Part shown: in pieces, positions 38,052 to 51,444 of the stretch
How positions within the stretch are numbered: the first letter of the stretch is position 1
How the letters are laid out: each line of letters begins with the position of its first letter
Source of the DNA: Onchocerca lupi
Taxonomy: Eukaryota > Nematoda > Chromadorea > Rhabditida > Onchocercidae
Assembly (NCBI GenBank): GCA_028564675.1
Contig: JAOVVO010000004.1
Location: forward strand, 186,001-250,000
Length of the DNA: 64,000 nucleotides
Reading direction: 5' to 3'
Position numbers and translations under genes: made by a program
Notes under the pieces: generated by a model
Told to the model about the DNA's origin: nothing
The model's input: only the letters and a program-made list of their open reading frames with translations
Database searches by the model: none

Positions 38052-39367
38052 AATCGACTGTAATGCGGTCAATATGGTCAGTGCAAAAAGCTGCACTGTA
38101 GTGCAATTTGAAAATTACAATTAATTTTTAATAAGAACTTTGCAATAACAAAATAAATGTACGATAAGAGAAGTTAATTATTCAGTAAAGTCAGTAACAA
38201 AAGACAAAAAAAGTATTACGAAACTGAAATCAAAATAGAGCACCGAAGTTTCATTTACACGTATGAAGGAAGCCACTGAAGAAGAATGACTTTGAAAACT
38301 ATCATGAATAAAGTGCTGCTCTATGTATTCAAAGTTTAAAATCGCAAAAGATTTGTCATATTTCCCAAAAATAATTTATCTTCTTTTTAACAAATTAAAA
38401 TTGTCAATTTTTGCAATCAAATTTGGCTTAAAAAAGATTTGCTGAATTCATTTCAAAAATTGAGAAAGACTACTTCTTTACAGTGATCAGAAAGGCGCTA
38501 TTTAAGTTGTATAGAAACAATAATCTGAAATATGTCTTTAAAAAAAAATGAATCAACATTGTTTTATAAGTAAATAACGGAATAACACTGATTATTGGGT
38601 AAACAATGAAATTCGGTAAATCTTGCTAAATTGACTAGATGACCGAAATATAAGTGTAAAATAACATATAATTTGGTAAGAACTTTGAAACAGGGCAAAA
38701 GAGATAACAGCATTTTGGGAGGCAGAACGGCATACAAAACAAGTCAATTTTCATGCCATTATTATACATATAATTAGTACAATTAAAATTAAAGTGATTT
38801 ATTAATAAAATTTCAAGTTAAAACTGAACTGTTCCATCGATTGTAGCGATGAAGATGGCAGCGAAAGAATTGCCGACATTTGTATCATAATTCACACAGT
38901 ACTCACAAATTGGTTAGTTTTAGAAAACAAATGTGAAATCAGAATACTTTCAATCAAAAAAAAAAAAGAAAAAAACAGGAAAAATCAATTCTACTTCCAT
39001 CCATTGTGATAATTTAAAGCACAAAAATGAGAATGCAACTTGGCTCATTGTTGTTTATTGTTATTCACTTCAGCGTAAATAAGCCTTTAATTGTTATTTT
39101 GCTCAGGCTGCATGCCGAATACTGCTTTCTTCAGAAAAAAATTACCTTCTAGCTAATATATTACGTGCAGTTTGTTCAAAAGAAAACTGCACAAAAGTTA
39201 AATTTTAAAAGAAAATATGAAAGTAATTTCATTTCAAATCAGCCTCTTCCTAAATCTGATAATATTCGACGGTTAAGAAATGGAAAATAGAAATGAGCTG
39301 AATATTTTGATAATAAAATAATTGTCCTCAAACTACATTTCAAATATATCATAATCATTTAACAATC

Positions 39368-42160
39368 TCAAGTATCAGCATACGGCAAATCCTCCACCAT
39401 CAGCTTCACCGGCTCCAACCTCTGAAATTAAAGTAAATTTGAAAACTGAAATCAGAAATCAAATCTATACAAGTAATAAATGCAAGAGGTATGCAGAAAG
39501 ACACATATATGAACAGAATTTCATATTTATTTTAAAAGAATATAAATAACACTAAACTAATTTTTCTTATAAAAAATTCGAATTTTCAGATTTGAGTGGT
39601 CAAGTATTGTTTTCATCTGGAATGTATTTTATCTAATGGTGATTAAACAACTCTAAAGGTCAATTAATTAAATAATTTTTTACTAAGACGATCGATCAAA
39701 GGATTTTTTAAAACAAAAAGAATAATTGGGCAACTTACAAATAATAGAAAAAGGGATAATTGAATACAAAGTAGTGCCAACTTGTAAAAAACGGCTGGCA
39801 CGAAAAGAGCAATCAGTTTTTTTTAAATTGAAAATTTTATAAGATGAGACAGAACTTCCAAGAGACAATAGCGCTTTTTTAAAATAGAAAAATAATTGGA
39901 CAGTTTGTGAGAAATAAAATGATCAAAAGAAAAACGCAATAAATTTGCGAACTTTGTAAGATTTTCTTTCTTCGTTCGCAATGAGTAAAATGCTGTTTTG
40001 ATCGAAGTACAATAAGAAAGAATGTAATAATGAAGAAATCTAATGAAAATAATATGTTTTTTAATAAAATTCAGAGAAAAAAAAAAACTGAAGACTAGTC
40101 ATTTCTTTTCCAAATATGAACAAATTTAACATCCCTAATTGCTCTTCAGAAATAATCTCGGAAAAGAGAAAAATATTACGGCATTGTCTTGGCACTTATT
40201 GTTGGCGTTCTAAACAATGATCACCGAAATGTTCCCAAGTAAAGTAGAGGCTATAATCAAGAAAATTAATTTTTTGAATATTCAAATTAGCAGAATTGTC
40301 GCAATATAATGAATTGCTAAAAAACAGTAATCTAGATCGGTCTGCAAAAAATGAGCAATAATATTAAAGTTTATAACGCTTTTGCAAAATAGAATCTATC
40401 AAGTGGTATTTGATATTTATTAGGCTTGCTGCAGAATCACCAGTGATATTCGACATCTTTTTTGCAGTTGTCCGTTAAAAATCGAATATTAATGATAGAT
40501 CTAATCAACAGGAAGTTAATAATAGGAATTTTTTGACTTTTATAATCGTTAATCTTGAGCAAAAAGTTTCATGCATGGTCATACTATCCTGGAAGATATA
40601 CTAAACCGGTAATCGAACATTTCTCGATAATCTTTTTTGTATGTTTGTGATATTAAAAAATGGTTTTATTAAGTCTATCAGCTTCACATTTTAATATTTA
40701 ATAGTTGAAATGATTATGAATATTGGATACATTCAGAGAATCACAACTTATAAAGTCAAGAGAAACATTAGTTCCAAGTCCAGCACCACTGCTATTGCCT
40801 ATTCAGTTAAAGTGCTACTGGATCTGGAACTAAGTTTAATAATTAAATACTGGAACTAATCATTAGAATCTGAAGCTGTCGATTTTTCGATAACAAGATC
40901 GATCACCAGAAATGCTCGATCTTTTGCTACAGTGAAGCTTTACAATAGAAGGTGAGGAGGTTCAGCAATAAGGTTTAACCAAGTGAATTTTCAATTAAGA
41001 ATGAAATAATCCTTTGAAGAGTAATTCATTGGAACAATTGCAATACATTTCATCACTTCAGGAATCAGAAAAAAAAGAAAGAAAACGAAAAATTGTCAAA
41101 CTTTATGCGCATGGCCATTGAGCAAATTTGGTGTTTCAAGCGCTGTTGTGGTAGTTCCATTCAAGCTCGAATTATTCTGCGATTGATTCATCGGAATTTT
41201 TTCTATATCTATCATCGTGGCGCCAAGAGAACTACTTTTTTGATTTCTTGATTCATGCCAGGAATCCAAATATCCATGATAGGCACCATAATGGGAATGA
41301 TGTCGCGGAAAAGATCGATCTTCTAGTGACTGAAAGTAATTTCGCATGATCATCATCAATTTATTTTGATCATTGCTGATTCTATTGGATGTTTCCGAAA
41401 TTACTTCAAATGCTTAAAATATCTGAGCAAAAATTATTACTTACAATTTACATATTTGACATTTACCCATGAAGTACAAAAAATGCACTAAGACAGCAGT
41501 TCTAATGACACATTCAAATCTACTTTTTTACAAAATTTGAAGTAAAAATTTTCCTTGTCAAAATATGCTACATTTTTTTCAAAGGTTCTGGTTTTTTAAA
41601 AATTTTCCGTTCGGAAAAAAGAAATTAAGAAAACTATTTCAGCAATATTTATTTTAAAGTACCCGTCATCTATTTTCACTAAACTGATAGCATTTCTTCA
41701 AACTTTTATTCAACAACAAAAAAAAGTTTTTTTTTGGGAAAATCCTGAAATTTGAATACTTCACGAAAACAAACCTCAATCCGCTGTCCTAATTCACGTT
41801 TTTGACGTGCAAAATTACTTCGACTTTGTGCAACTTTTATAATTAGAAATAAAAATATCCCAATAATCGATAAGCAAACCAAACCAATGGTCATATTGCG
41901 CAAATCCATTATATAATTTGTCATTCGATGCATATCATCGGCAACCTACAAAGTTTCCGCGTTAAGTTCCCAAATTTGCTATGAAATTATCGAATCATAC
42001 ACATTGCTTATATTGTTTTAATTAATGAGAAATAATTAATATTAGAAATGTCAACAACCTGCATCATTTTTGGAATGCTCTTGAAGATAACATTCATATC
42101 TGGATAAGGTTGATGATCCATCATTGTATCTGTTTTTGGAGTACTGTTGCTGCCTCCCAT
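39368..42160 (-). CDS. small single-pass membrane protein, possibly KCNE/MPS-like
   Basis: Minus-strand exons: 42160-42059, 41945-41775, 41329-41096 (stop TGA at 41098-41096), all phase 0, giving 168 residues. A fourth exon, 39421-39368, has a strong TTTCAG acceptor, is phase 0, and can join after the AAA codon that precedes that stop (donor GTTTGA) or directly after exon 2. It would end the protein LMVEDLPYADT. There is no signal peptide. The 34-residue first exon carries an N-glycosylation site (NST); a second (NMT) sits at the membrane edge. One membrane segment, TIGLVCLSIIGIFLFLIIKV, is followed by basic AQSRSNFARQKRE, so N-out, C-in is expected. After it comes AYHGYLDSWHE, resembling PYHxYIxxDWQE of vertebrate KCNE potassium-channel subunits. 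The gene is likely; the KCNE call is a hypothesis (about 0.35). Confidence 0.68.
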
Positions 42161-42185
42161 AATATGATACTATATGTATAATGGC

Positions 42186-42247
42186 TTTTTTTTTTTGTTG
42201 TTGTTGTTTTATTTTGTTTTTTTTTTGTTTTTTTTTTTTTTTTTTTT

Positions 42248-42280
<33 letters not shown>
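42186..42280 (+). repeat. pyrimidine (T-rich) tract
   Basis: About 95 bases of almost only T with scattered G and C, just upstream (in the minus sense) of the first exon of the membrane-protein gene. It creates a meaningless Phe-rich ORF on the plus strand. Possible length error in assembly. Confidence 0.85.
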
Positions 42281-42282
<2 letters not shown>

Positions 42283-42561
42283 TTTTTTTGAGTTTTTTGT
42301 TATTTCTTATGTATAGCAAATTAGTTGATATTTACACTAAATATTACAGCAATCAGTAGAACACAATGATATCTGAAAATTCAATAATTGAATTATTAAA
42401 ATTGATAATTCCATCGACGAATTATCAAATCAACAAAAGATTTTCTATCAGTTTGTCAAACATTAAATTAGCATTCAGAATAATTAGAAGATCAAATGAC
42501 TAATTTTCAATTATTTGGATGACCAGAAAGGGAGAACAGTAATAGCTAAGCATCGAGAAGA

Positions 42562-42828
42562 ATGTTAAAAAGTGGAAGAAACAAAGTGTTGATTTTAATA
42601 ATTTCTCAAATTGAATGTTCGAATTCAACAGAGTCGAAAATTCAACATAAAATTATTCTGCCGAGTAAACTAAGATTAAATTCGAATTTCATTCATGCTT
42701 TCCAAAAGAATTTAAATAATACTTATGATTTTTATGGTGAAAGTTTCCACAGTACATCGAATTTCGAGAATTTGAATCATCGCACTGCATCGTTAGAGAA
42801 CGAATTTCCTACCGGAAAGCACGAATGA
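42562..42828 (+). CDS. weak single-exon ORF, possible small secreted protein
   Basis: 88 codons from ATG to TGA. The start MLKSGRNKVLILIISQIECS could be a short signal peptide, and the later half uses more G/C-ending codons than surrounding DNA (ENLNHRTASLENEFPTGKHE). No family is recognised, no splice-leader acceptor is obvious and no introns are needed. It may equally be a chance ORF. Confidence 0.2.
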   Translation: MLKSGRNKVLILIISQIECSNSTESKIQHKIILPSKLRLNSNFIHAFQKNLNNTYDFYGESFHSTSNFENLNHRTASLENEFPTGKHE

Positions 42829-45800
42829 AGGGCAATCCCTAACTGAATAACATAAGATTACTGTTTTCTGCTGTTTTTAGCAGAGCCGTGTTGAGAAGGT
42901 CAGAGGTCACTGAATTAGCATTTTATCTAAGACTCGTTAATTGTCATTCTGGCAAAAACTAATCAATGCGCCAACCAAAAACAAATTTAAATTCTCAAAA
43001 CCTAAAGCTATTGCTTAAAAAACGATGGCAACGAAAGGGAACCATTAAAGAAACAACTGTTGAACGCTCGTCGTCGCTAATTCTTCTTTTTTTTGTGATC
43101 TTTTCGAACTGTACAATGGATGTGGCACATTAACAAAAACAATCAATACCGCAAATATAATCTTATTTTTTAGCAATAAATTGAGGAGAAAATATGACGA
43201 ATGATTCTGTTCGTAAAAAAGGAAATGAGTTCTGTCACTTTGACCTGAAATACTACTCATTAAAACCACTCAATATTGTCATGCATTCATAATTCCAATC
43301 AAGATTAAGCAAATTTCCATAAATTAAATTATTCGATACTAAAATAAGATGTTATTTCAATTCAAATTTAGCCAACAAAGTTTCATTTCATCAAACATAC
43401 GGTGAATCGATATTTGCTATTTCTAGTTCTGTGATATGGAAAAAAGTGAGAAGATTCTGTAGAAGTCATCGATCGATCTATCTGTCTATCTTCTGTTTAC
43501 TTCTTTGTCTATCCATTCATTCATTCATCCAATCAATTTTATTGGATGCTATCAGAACATCCAAAAAAAAAAAATAAAAAATAAAAAGTTTAAGAAAAAA
43601 TTCGAGACAAGAAAAAAAATTTCAAAAAAATATAAATGGTAATTTCATACTCGTTTTGAAAGAAAGTCAATTTGTCAATTTTTCAAGTTTTCGACGTAAT
43701 AGAAAAGAAGAAAAATATGAGGAAATGCATTAATTTGAAATTAACTGTAATTGTTTTTCAGAAAATTGGAATCTTTAGGAAAAATTGAAGTTTATGAGTT
43801 TATTTAAGAAAATATGTTCGGAGTGATCCATTCAGTTTTCAGAACTTAGCGATTTTAATAATGCTAAAAAGCAGTGTCAATTTTGTCTCGGATATTGAAG
43901 TAATATGACGGAAAAATGCTGCATTAACTGATTATCCGGTGAAAGACAGGTGAACAGATTTAGGCTTAGGCTCAGGTTTAGTCCTTAGGCTTTATGACTC
44001 ACCTTTCATGTAGTCTATGCATTCGACCTAAAGTTAAGAGTAATTTCATATCAAATTAATTCCTTTTGATGAACTTAACTTCGTCAATTTCGGAGAGGAC
44101 GAAATCTATCACTATTTTTAAATACAAGAAATAGACTCTCACAAACAGTATATTGCTATTTGCAAAATGCGAAAATAGATGTACTCAATGATCAACAAGC
44201 TTTCCAATTAAAACTCTTAAGAAATCGATATCTTTTTTCAAGACTTCTATCAGTTCAAACAGCAAAGTCCAATCGAAGCGAAATATTCAAAAAGTAATAT
44301 TAATACTAATATTCAAGAATACTTAAGAAAATACTCAAAAGCGAATAAGATTTAATTGAAATGTACTGTAGATCTCAGTGATAAGTTACTCATCGTACAG
44401 TATATTTACGACGTAGCCTCTTTGAAATGAAAGATTAAAGAGATCAAAAGACTTATGGACTAGATTTGAGCAGATTGATTTAAATCCCACAGTTATCAGA
44501 ACGCCAGAACATTGCTTGACCTTTTATTGTTGGATCGCCTGATAAGACTACAGGTATTGGTTTTCATTAGGCTGATTAGTCTGACTGATCTAATAATCAT
44601 ACAATTGCGAGCGTTGGATTATTTATGATTTGTTATGGAAAGCGAAAAAAAAGCAACCAAAAAGAAAAATTGATTGAAATTTGAGCAAAATATTCCCCAG
44701 GGAGAGCGGTGAAGTTTTTAGAATGTGAAGGCCATGCAATTTTCTTCATAACATTTGATTATTTCTATAAAAAGTAAAACCATACGAAAAATCTACTCAA
44801 TGGAAGAGAAATAATAAAAAACTGAAAATAAGCATATCAATCAGCTGATAAACTAAACTGTTGCTAAGTAAGAAATTCACATCTAACTCCTTTGAGCCGC
44901 AAAAAGACTCTTTGAAATTATCAAATTAAAAAGTATATCATCATTCTAGCTTATTATCAATTTTTTTCAGGAATCCTGGCTTAGTTTTAGGAATGGAGAA
45001 GAAGTTTTCTCATGACATATATAGGATGTTAAATTCTCAGCAATTTAGCATAATTTTCACGTGACATTATGCGAAAATCTCTATGTTTTTTAATTATATA
45101 TAAAGAAGTAAAGAAAATTGTCTATTCTTATTTCGAGTTGAAAATTTCATTAATTATCCAAGAAACTTAAATTAAAGTAAGGTTATTTAAATACTATTCA
45201 ATCAGTAATTAGGAAATTTAGAAAATTCCATACCTTTCTCATGCACTGATCCTTCTAAGAAATTGAAGATATAGAACGATGTTAATTACTGTAAAATATG
45301 TTGGAATAACGGCTGTTTATTCTTGGCTTGCAATTCATAATTTTGGCCATTTTCAGGTTCAAATGCTGTTTACGTTGAAATTTAAGAATATTTTTCCGTT
45401 TTAAATGTGATATACTAAGTCAATGAAGAGATATTTTTCGAAAGAATTATTTTTTTAGATCATGAATAAGTACTCATTTTTACGAATTTTTTGCTGATTC
45501 GAAAATTGTCCCAATAAATGTCATTTCAATGGCGTTATCATTCAGACGCGTAACATGATTTAAAATGATCAAATCTGGCGATTTATTGATTTAATTTATT
45601 CTAATCACAAATTAATAAAAAATAAATGAAACATCTCCTTCCTACACCTTCTTCGAAAATAAGAACAATGGGAAAAATGTATTTAATAATATTCTATACT
45701 GGATGAATTAGACGAGTAGTAGATTCAAATGCCAATACTCTCTGTAATAATCCTGAACAACGCTTCCTATTGAGTTTCCTATGTTTTGGACTTTAAGCTT

Positions 45801-46692
45801 GAAAAACTAGGAAATTCAGTAAGAAGTTTTACTCTTAAATTTTAAAAAATATATAATGATCTGTTCATTTTTGTACAGACCCATCTTTTAACAAAAGCTA
45901 AGTAAAAAATCTAGCATTTCATAGCAATCATCTACCTTACTTTTCATTCTGATCAAATTCCGCAATGCAAATTAAAAAAATTAAATTTTCAAGAGAAATT
46001 TCATAATTTTCATTCTGCAAAGCTTCTTATTTCATATTTATTAGGAAATTGACTAGTAAAGAGTTGTAATTTTAAAATGCTTATTTCCGTCGAATTCTGA
46101 ACAACAAGTCCAAACACTGATGCAGCTGTCGATGCTTAGGGAAATGAATCGTAAATAGTTTGCCTTCTGCGAATATTTGTCCGTCCAGCGATGATTAGCC
46201 AAGTGCTTTCCAATCTTACACCGAAAAAATAAAGTTAGAAATGATCTATTGAAACAAAAACAAATCGTTAAACGATTTCGTATTCAATATTCTTTACAAC
46301 TACTCGAACACCTGCTAACAATGACAACATTTGTTCAACTTTATCAGATCATCAAAAATTAATGATGCATAAAAATAAATGATAATGTACTCGGCTAAAT
46401 ATAAGATAGTAGAAAAGCTAAATATCTGATCTTTGGACTAGTATAAAACGGAACAAACAATTAGTTATGGCGAATTTCTTGACAAGAGATGCTCACTTTC
46501 AACAGGCAAACAGAAAAGATTGTGTAAAAACGTTTTGCTAACTTAACGATGATAATCGATTAAGCGAATTATCTGTGAAAATTGAAATGCGTAAAATACA
46601 CACTAGTAAACAAAAATTATTGAAATATATTTTTGAAACTTTAAATTTGAAGATTTATTTTAATTAAAAACTTTTGCAGAGCAATTCTAGAA
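42829..46692. other. non-coding region
   Basis: AT-rich sequence without supported exons on either strand. It may hold the promoter of the minus-strand membrane-protein gene ending at 42160. Confidence 0.5.
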
Positions 46693-48278
46693 ATGTCGCA
46701 TAAAGTACCAATACTTTTCATTGTTTATGCGTTATCAATCAAAGGCTCTCACTTACTGTATATGCTATTGCTAGTATCTAAAATGGGGTCAAGTTGTTCA
46801 GAACAAGTAAGTAAGACTTTCTGAACTTTTCTTCTCCAGATATTTGCAATAATATTAGGCTACACAATATCCCTAACAAGTTATCTGAACATCAATGCTG
46901 TTAAAAGATTCGGTTTTAATATTAAAATACAGAAATAAAACGATAATTTAACCACCTCCTCGAAAATTAGTTAAAAGTCAAGCAATTTTGAAAAATTTTC
47001 ATGTCAGCTCAGCTCCGACAAAAAATGACGCAAGTGGAAGACACCTGTTAGTTACGAGGAAAATTCAAAAAAAAAAAAAAAAAACGAAAGAAAAACCCTA
47101 TTATTAGTAGCAATAATGATTGCCTGATTGATAATGCTTTGTCCAATTTTATCTGAAATTTTAGCAAAAAATAAAGCATCAAATAGTTGTTAGTGCTTTT
47201 TGGTAATGCACTGAAGCCAATAATGCACTATGTGAAAAGTGATGTGTTCTAGTACGAGAAAAGCTTTGCATGTGATGATAGCATTCTTTAGGAAAAAACA
47301 AAAACAAAAACAAAAAAAAAAGGAAAAAATAAAAAAAGAAGGAAAGAGAAGATTTATCAAAAATAAAAAAAAAAGATAGTCAAAAAATACGAAAAAGGCA
47401 TGAAAAGTTGAGAAACATGTTGGAAATCGTAGTATTTTCATTTCTCACCAAATATTCGATCGTACAAAGGGCACAGCACACTTCAGGGAAGTTCATATGA
47501 TAGCTGTTGAATCTGTTAGGGCAAAATAAGACCAGAGATCTGTCCTTGATAGTAATTGAAACTAAATTTTACTGATATGAGATCAACAAAGAGACAAGAG
47601 AATATCAGAGAGAACTGGAAAGGTGGTTGGGTGATTGAGGGAAATGAATTTCATTTCGAACAAATGATGAATGCTTCTTCCCATCTTTCAATTCATCCGA
47701 CTAATACCTCCGAGTACTAAAGCAGCACTCAACTTCAAATCAAATTGCTATTGACGCTTGCGGGCCGTAAATAATCCATCTAATGACCTTAACAACGTCG
47801 ATGAAATATAACTTTTATGCTTTCTGACTAATTTAAGATTTGTAAGAATTAAGTTTAATTAGTTCAGAAATTACACAAATGGTACTAGATGCAACCTGAA
47901 ATTGAATCAGAATGATTTAGTTTACACTTTTCTTCACAATTATGACTTTTTATAAATTCCAAATCATACCATACGGTAATTTTAACAGTTAATCGGAAGA
48001 AACAACGAATAATACATCAAGTGATAAGTTTTGTTTCATGTATGCAGACATATATGTTAAGCTAAATCACGAATAATAAACAATGCTAATTGTTACAGAT
48101 GATTTTAGATGAGAATGTTATCAATCATAACGAAATCGCAACTGATAATTATGTTAGAAACACAAAGAGTTGGAAAAGATTGGAGGATTTGAATGAATCT
48201 TCGAAGCGAAAAACAAAAGAGAGAGCTAATATTGCAGCTGTCTTAAATGATTCCAACGACTTTCCGCAGCATCAATAA
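46693..48278 (+). CDS. candidate small secreted protein or prepropeptide, two exons
   Basis: Exon 1 is 46693-46806 and exon 2 is 48099-48278; both boundaries are phase 0, giving 97 residues. Exon 1 starts MSHKVPILFIVYALSIKG, with hydrophobic runs like a signal sequence, and ends CAA|GTAAGT, a perfect donor. A TTTTGCAG acceptor lies at 46679, 13 bases before the ATG, as expected for a spliced leader. Exon 2 follows TGTTACAG and contains two dibasic KR sites (NTKSWKRLEDLN, ESSKRKTKER) before the end VLNDSNDFPQHQ. Small size plus dibasic sites suggest a processed peptide precursor, but no known peptide family is recognised. Exon 2 could also start its own trans-spliced message, since the acceptor abuts an ATG. 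Confidence 0.42.
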
Positions 48279-49225
48279 TTTAGCTTATCTTTTTGTTTTG
48301 ATAAATTGATAAAAATAGTAATATATATTACAAGTATTATCAAATCGCTAGAAGTTATTTTGTTTTTTTTCCGAAAAATTGAAAAATGTACGCAAATTCG
48401 TGGCATATCCATTAATTAAAACAGAACGTCCATTAGTAGAATTAATTACGATAAATAAGTTTTACTGTTTATGCAGGTGCTTTTTCATCTTGAAAAGATG
48501 AAGCTCTTGGAAAGGTGTAATAATTATTCAGCTATTTTACACTTAACATGACGATTTTACACATTTAGCCATCCTACACATATATCCAGTGCTTTTGCAC
48601 ACGATGCAACTATTCCAGCTAAGAGAGAATAACTTTGTTCAAATTTAATAAAAACTACTTTTCCACATTCTACGATTCCAACATCCGAGGAGAAGGATTG
48701 ATTCTTTCTCAAAAGATTTGGAAATTATCGGCGATTCAATTATGATATTGTAGCACACTCGCTTATTATCTCATTATAAAATACTAGTAATGAATAATTT
48801 CAAATTGCTTCGCCGATAAGTGAACTAATATGGGCTCTTTCTAAGCAAAGTCACATTTTACTGACAATCGATTTAACTCACATAAATTCAGGCATTTAAG
48901 ACAATATCCATTCATGCAATCGATTATGAATTAAAAGGTAGCAAATGATAAGTAAAAAATTGGAAGTAAATGTTGCTGATAATAAAGCGAAAAAATAAAC
49001 CAATTCTATTGTCTTTTAAAATTTCAATAAACTGAGCAACAATGAAATTCATCTTTATGGCTATGCTAAAGAATTCAGTCCATTATGAAATTCAATTAAA
49101 GCTTGAAATAATATACTTTCTAGTCTTTCTTAGAAACTAAAATTATTTGAGAAGTGCTTCGACATTTAAAAAAAAAACATTTGTTAAACATCGGTCAACA
49201 ATCAAATCGTCTAGTATTCATATAG

Positions 49226-49256
<31 letters not shown>

Positions 49257-51043
49257 AGCGAATATTGAATTTTGTAAAAATTTTGACGGATTTTAAAATC
49301 AAATGGTTAAATATTCATATTTCCTTTTATCAGACTTTTTCAGGAAAATTTTAGTGTTTCATATCATGAATCGCAATCACTGGTAAAATTGAATTTCGAC
49401 CGAATTTTTAAACGAATAATTCTGACAAATAAATGCCAAGTCAATAATGGATATTCTTTCGGACTAATCCAAATTTGAAATGATTTCCAATTTCTCAAAG
49501 CCATATTTTAAGCAAATCAAAGCAATCTTTCTCTCATAAAATTTTATTACAATCTGATATATTATATCTATTTTTTACTGGTAATTAGCTAATTTTCATG
49601 CCAACAAAATTCAAATGATGCTACTTTTTTGCAGAAATAGTGCAGATAGATTCAAATTTAAATTACAGAAATACTCCAGGTGGATTAAAATTTAAATGAA
49701 AAGTCGTAATATCGCAAGCAAAGGACACATAAAAGTTAAGTATTCGAACTTGAATAGAAGAAAATTTAAAATTTTTAACAATATAAAAAATATGTGATTA
49801 TAAGGTTGATAGGCTAACAATGTGATACTTTAAAGCTATCAACAAAATGGATCCATCACTGGCATTTTGATAGCAAAAAGTGCTATCATGAATCATATCA
49901 GAATGCACTTTGGGTGACTGATTCATTGGGAAGCGCTGTACGAAATGGCTAATGATTAGATCTGATAATCAGCCAATTTTACAATTCATATGAATATCTG
50001 AAAATAAAAAGAAAAAGGATGGAATCTAAAAAATGCATCGTCGAATCGATCATCGATCGATCATCCAACTTCCATCAATTATGCAAATTTGGATACTTCT
50101 ATCAAATTTTCATTATCTCAGTGTTGCGCTATTGATATTATAAATATCTCATACAATAAACTGATAGAATGGATCCATTGAATTGGTATTGATTTGTTTG
50201 CCACCTTTTTATTTGTTTATTATTTACTATCTTATATCATTGTGTTCATGTTTTGACCGTTTTTACTGATAATGAGATAAGTTTTGCTTATGATAGCTGT
50301 AGAATTGTTTGTTTGTCTAAAAAAACAATAAATTTCTCTCAATTGTATTCGAAACGTCTTATTTATTCAAATGATTGAAAATCTCATTAAAATGAAATAT
50401 GATGATAGTTCCTTGCATTTTACTTTTTAATTTCTAATATTTCTTCGGTACTGTAATACTGAAAAATTGAAATTTCGTTTAATAAAAAACTTTTTGTTTT
50501 GACATGAAAATCAACCAGATATTGTTGAATTAGATCAGTCTCTATTATGATACACTGTTCGTAAGAATCACAAAATCGTCATCTGATTCTTCATCTATAA
50601 ACGAGATTGAAGCTTTCATGCCGTCATAGTTCATATTAGGAGAACAAATATAAATGATAAACAAGCTGATAATTTTTTGTACTAGCGGCATATCTCTCAG
50701 AAGTCGTCTGACATTACGGTAGTTCTCTCAGAAGCCTTCTAACAGGATTCTGTGAGATATCTGAGATAAGACAAATGATAGAAAAAAATTGTGAAGCTAA
50801 GTACTTCATTGAAACCTCCTTGATCTAACTTTTAATGTTTTTGAATCTATCAACTCAAAATTTATTTATTATAAAACTTTAGAATTAAAGAGGTGCAAAT
50901 TTTTAACAAATATTCTCAATATCAATTATTTATCAATTTCGTTCTTCTCATCACTATCACTGTTTTGTGCAAATATGTAAATTTTATTTGTGTATTATTC
51001 GATAGTTCAGAAACAGGAAATATCGCTGTATTGGGCAGTACTA
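48279..51043. other. non-coding region
   Basis: AT-rich, with an A tract at 49226-49255. No exons supported. Confidence 0.5.
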
Positions 51044-51202
51044 ATGGACACAGAATTTGTTATTAGTTCAGTTGTGCAAATACAAAGACATCACTGTCAC
51101 CACACGTCACCTAATTCTCGACAAGTTGATCGCATCGGCTCGAATACCAATAAAGTCTTCGGAGCATTTGCAAACCACACCAGCAAAGTTGCCAAGTTCT
51201 AG
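51044..51202 (+). CDS. weak ORF or orphan terminal exon with coding-like composition
   Basis: 52 codons from ATG, preceded by a TTGGGCAG acceptor 5 bases upstream. The second half uses many C-ending codons (CAC TGT CAC CAC ACG; ACC AAT AAA GTC TTC GGA) and is far richer in GC than flanking DNA. The product ends GAFANHTSKVAKF. No family is recognised. It sits 240 bases upstream of the EB-module gene start and could instead be promoter DNA of that gene. Confidence 0.25.
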   Translation: MDTEFVISSVVQIQRHHCHHTSPNSRQVDRIGSNTNKVFGAFANHTSKVAKF

Positions 51203-51406
51203 GATAAACTAAAATTTGTTGACACAAACGAGACAGCAAAATCTGAATTTGACTAATAGCTTTCATCTATAGAAGTTCTCTTACAAATCTACTATAATAT
51301 TTTCAAAACATATTCCGAAGCACTCTGAATCTGCTGTTTTCACTTGAACAGCTCTTTTTCCTGAATATCGAAATAATAAAAAGAATTTGACGGGAGTATT
51401 ATTTTT

Positions 51407-51414
51407 GTAAACAG
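51407..51414 (+). promoter_or_regulatory. candidate spliced-leader acceptor before the EB-module gene
   Basis: TTTTTGTAAACAG ends at 51414, 30 bases before the ATG at 51445. It could accept a spliced leader or a 5' UTR exon. Confidence 0.35.
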
Positions 51415-51444
51415 AATTCCTTTGGAGCTGAATATTTCAATTGG

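Larger units (their letters stand above)
35716..39367. other. gld-1 3' UTR and non-coding region
   Basis: No exon chain seen on either strand. It contains the T tracts at 35947-35998 and 38015-38050. ORFs here are short and biased by AT-rich composition. Confidence 0.55.

Noticed and set aside
39683..39868. Minus-strand 61-codon ORF between exons of the membrane-protein gene
   Set aside because: No acceptor or donor joins it in phase with the neighbouring exons; composition is intron-like.
42174..42359. Phe-rich plus-strand ORF
   Set aside because: Translation of a T tract; no coding meaning.
47190..47441. Minus-strand hydrophobic ORF
   Set aside because: Phe/Leu-rich because of A-rich low-complexity plus-strand sequence.
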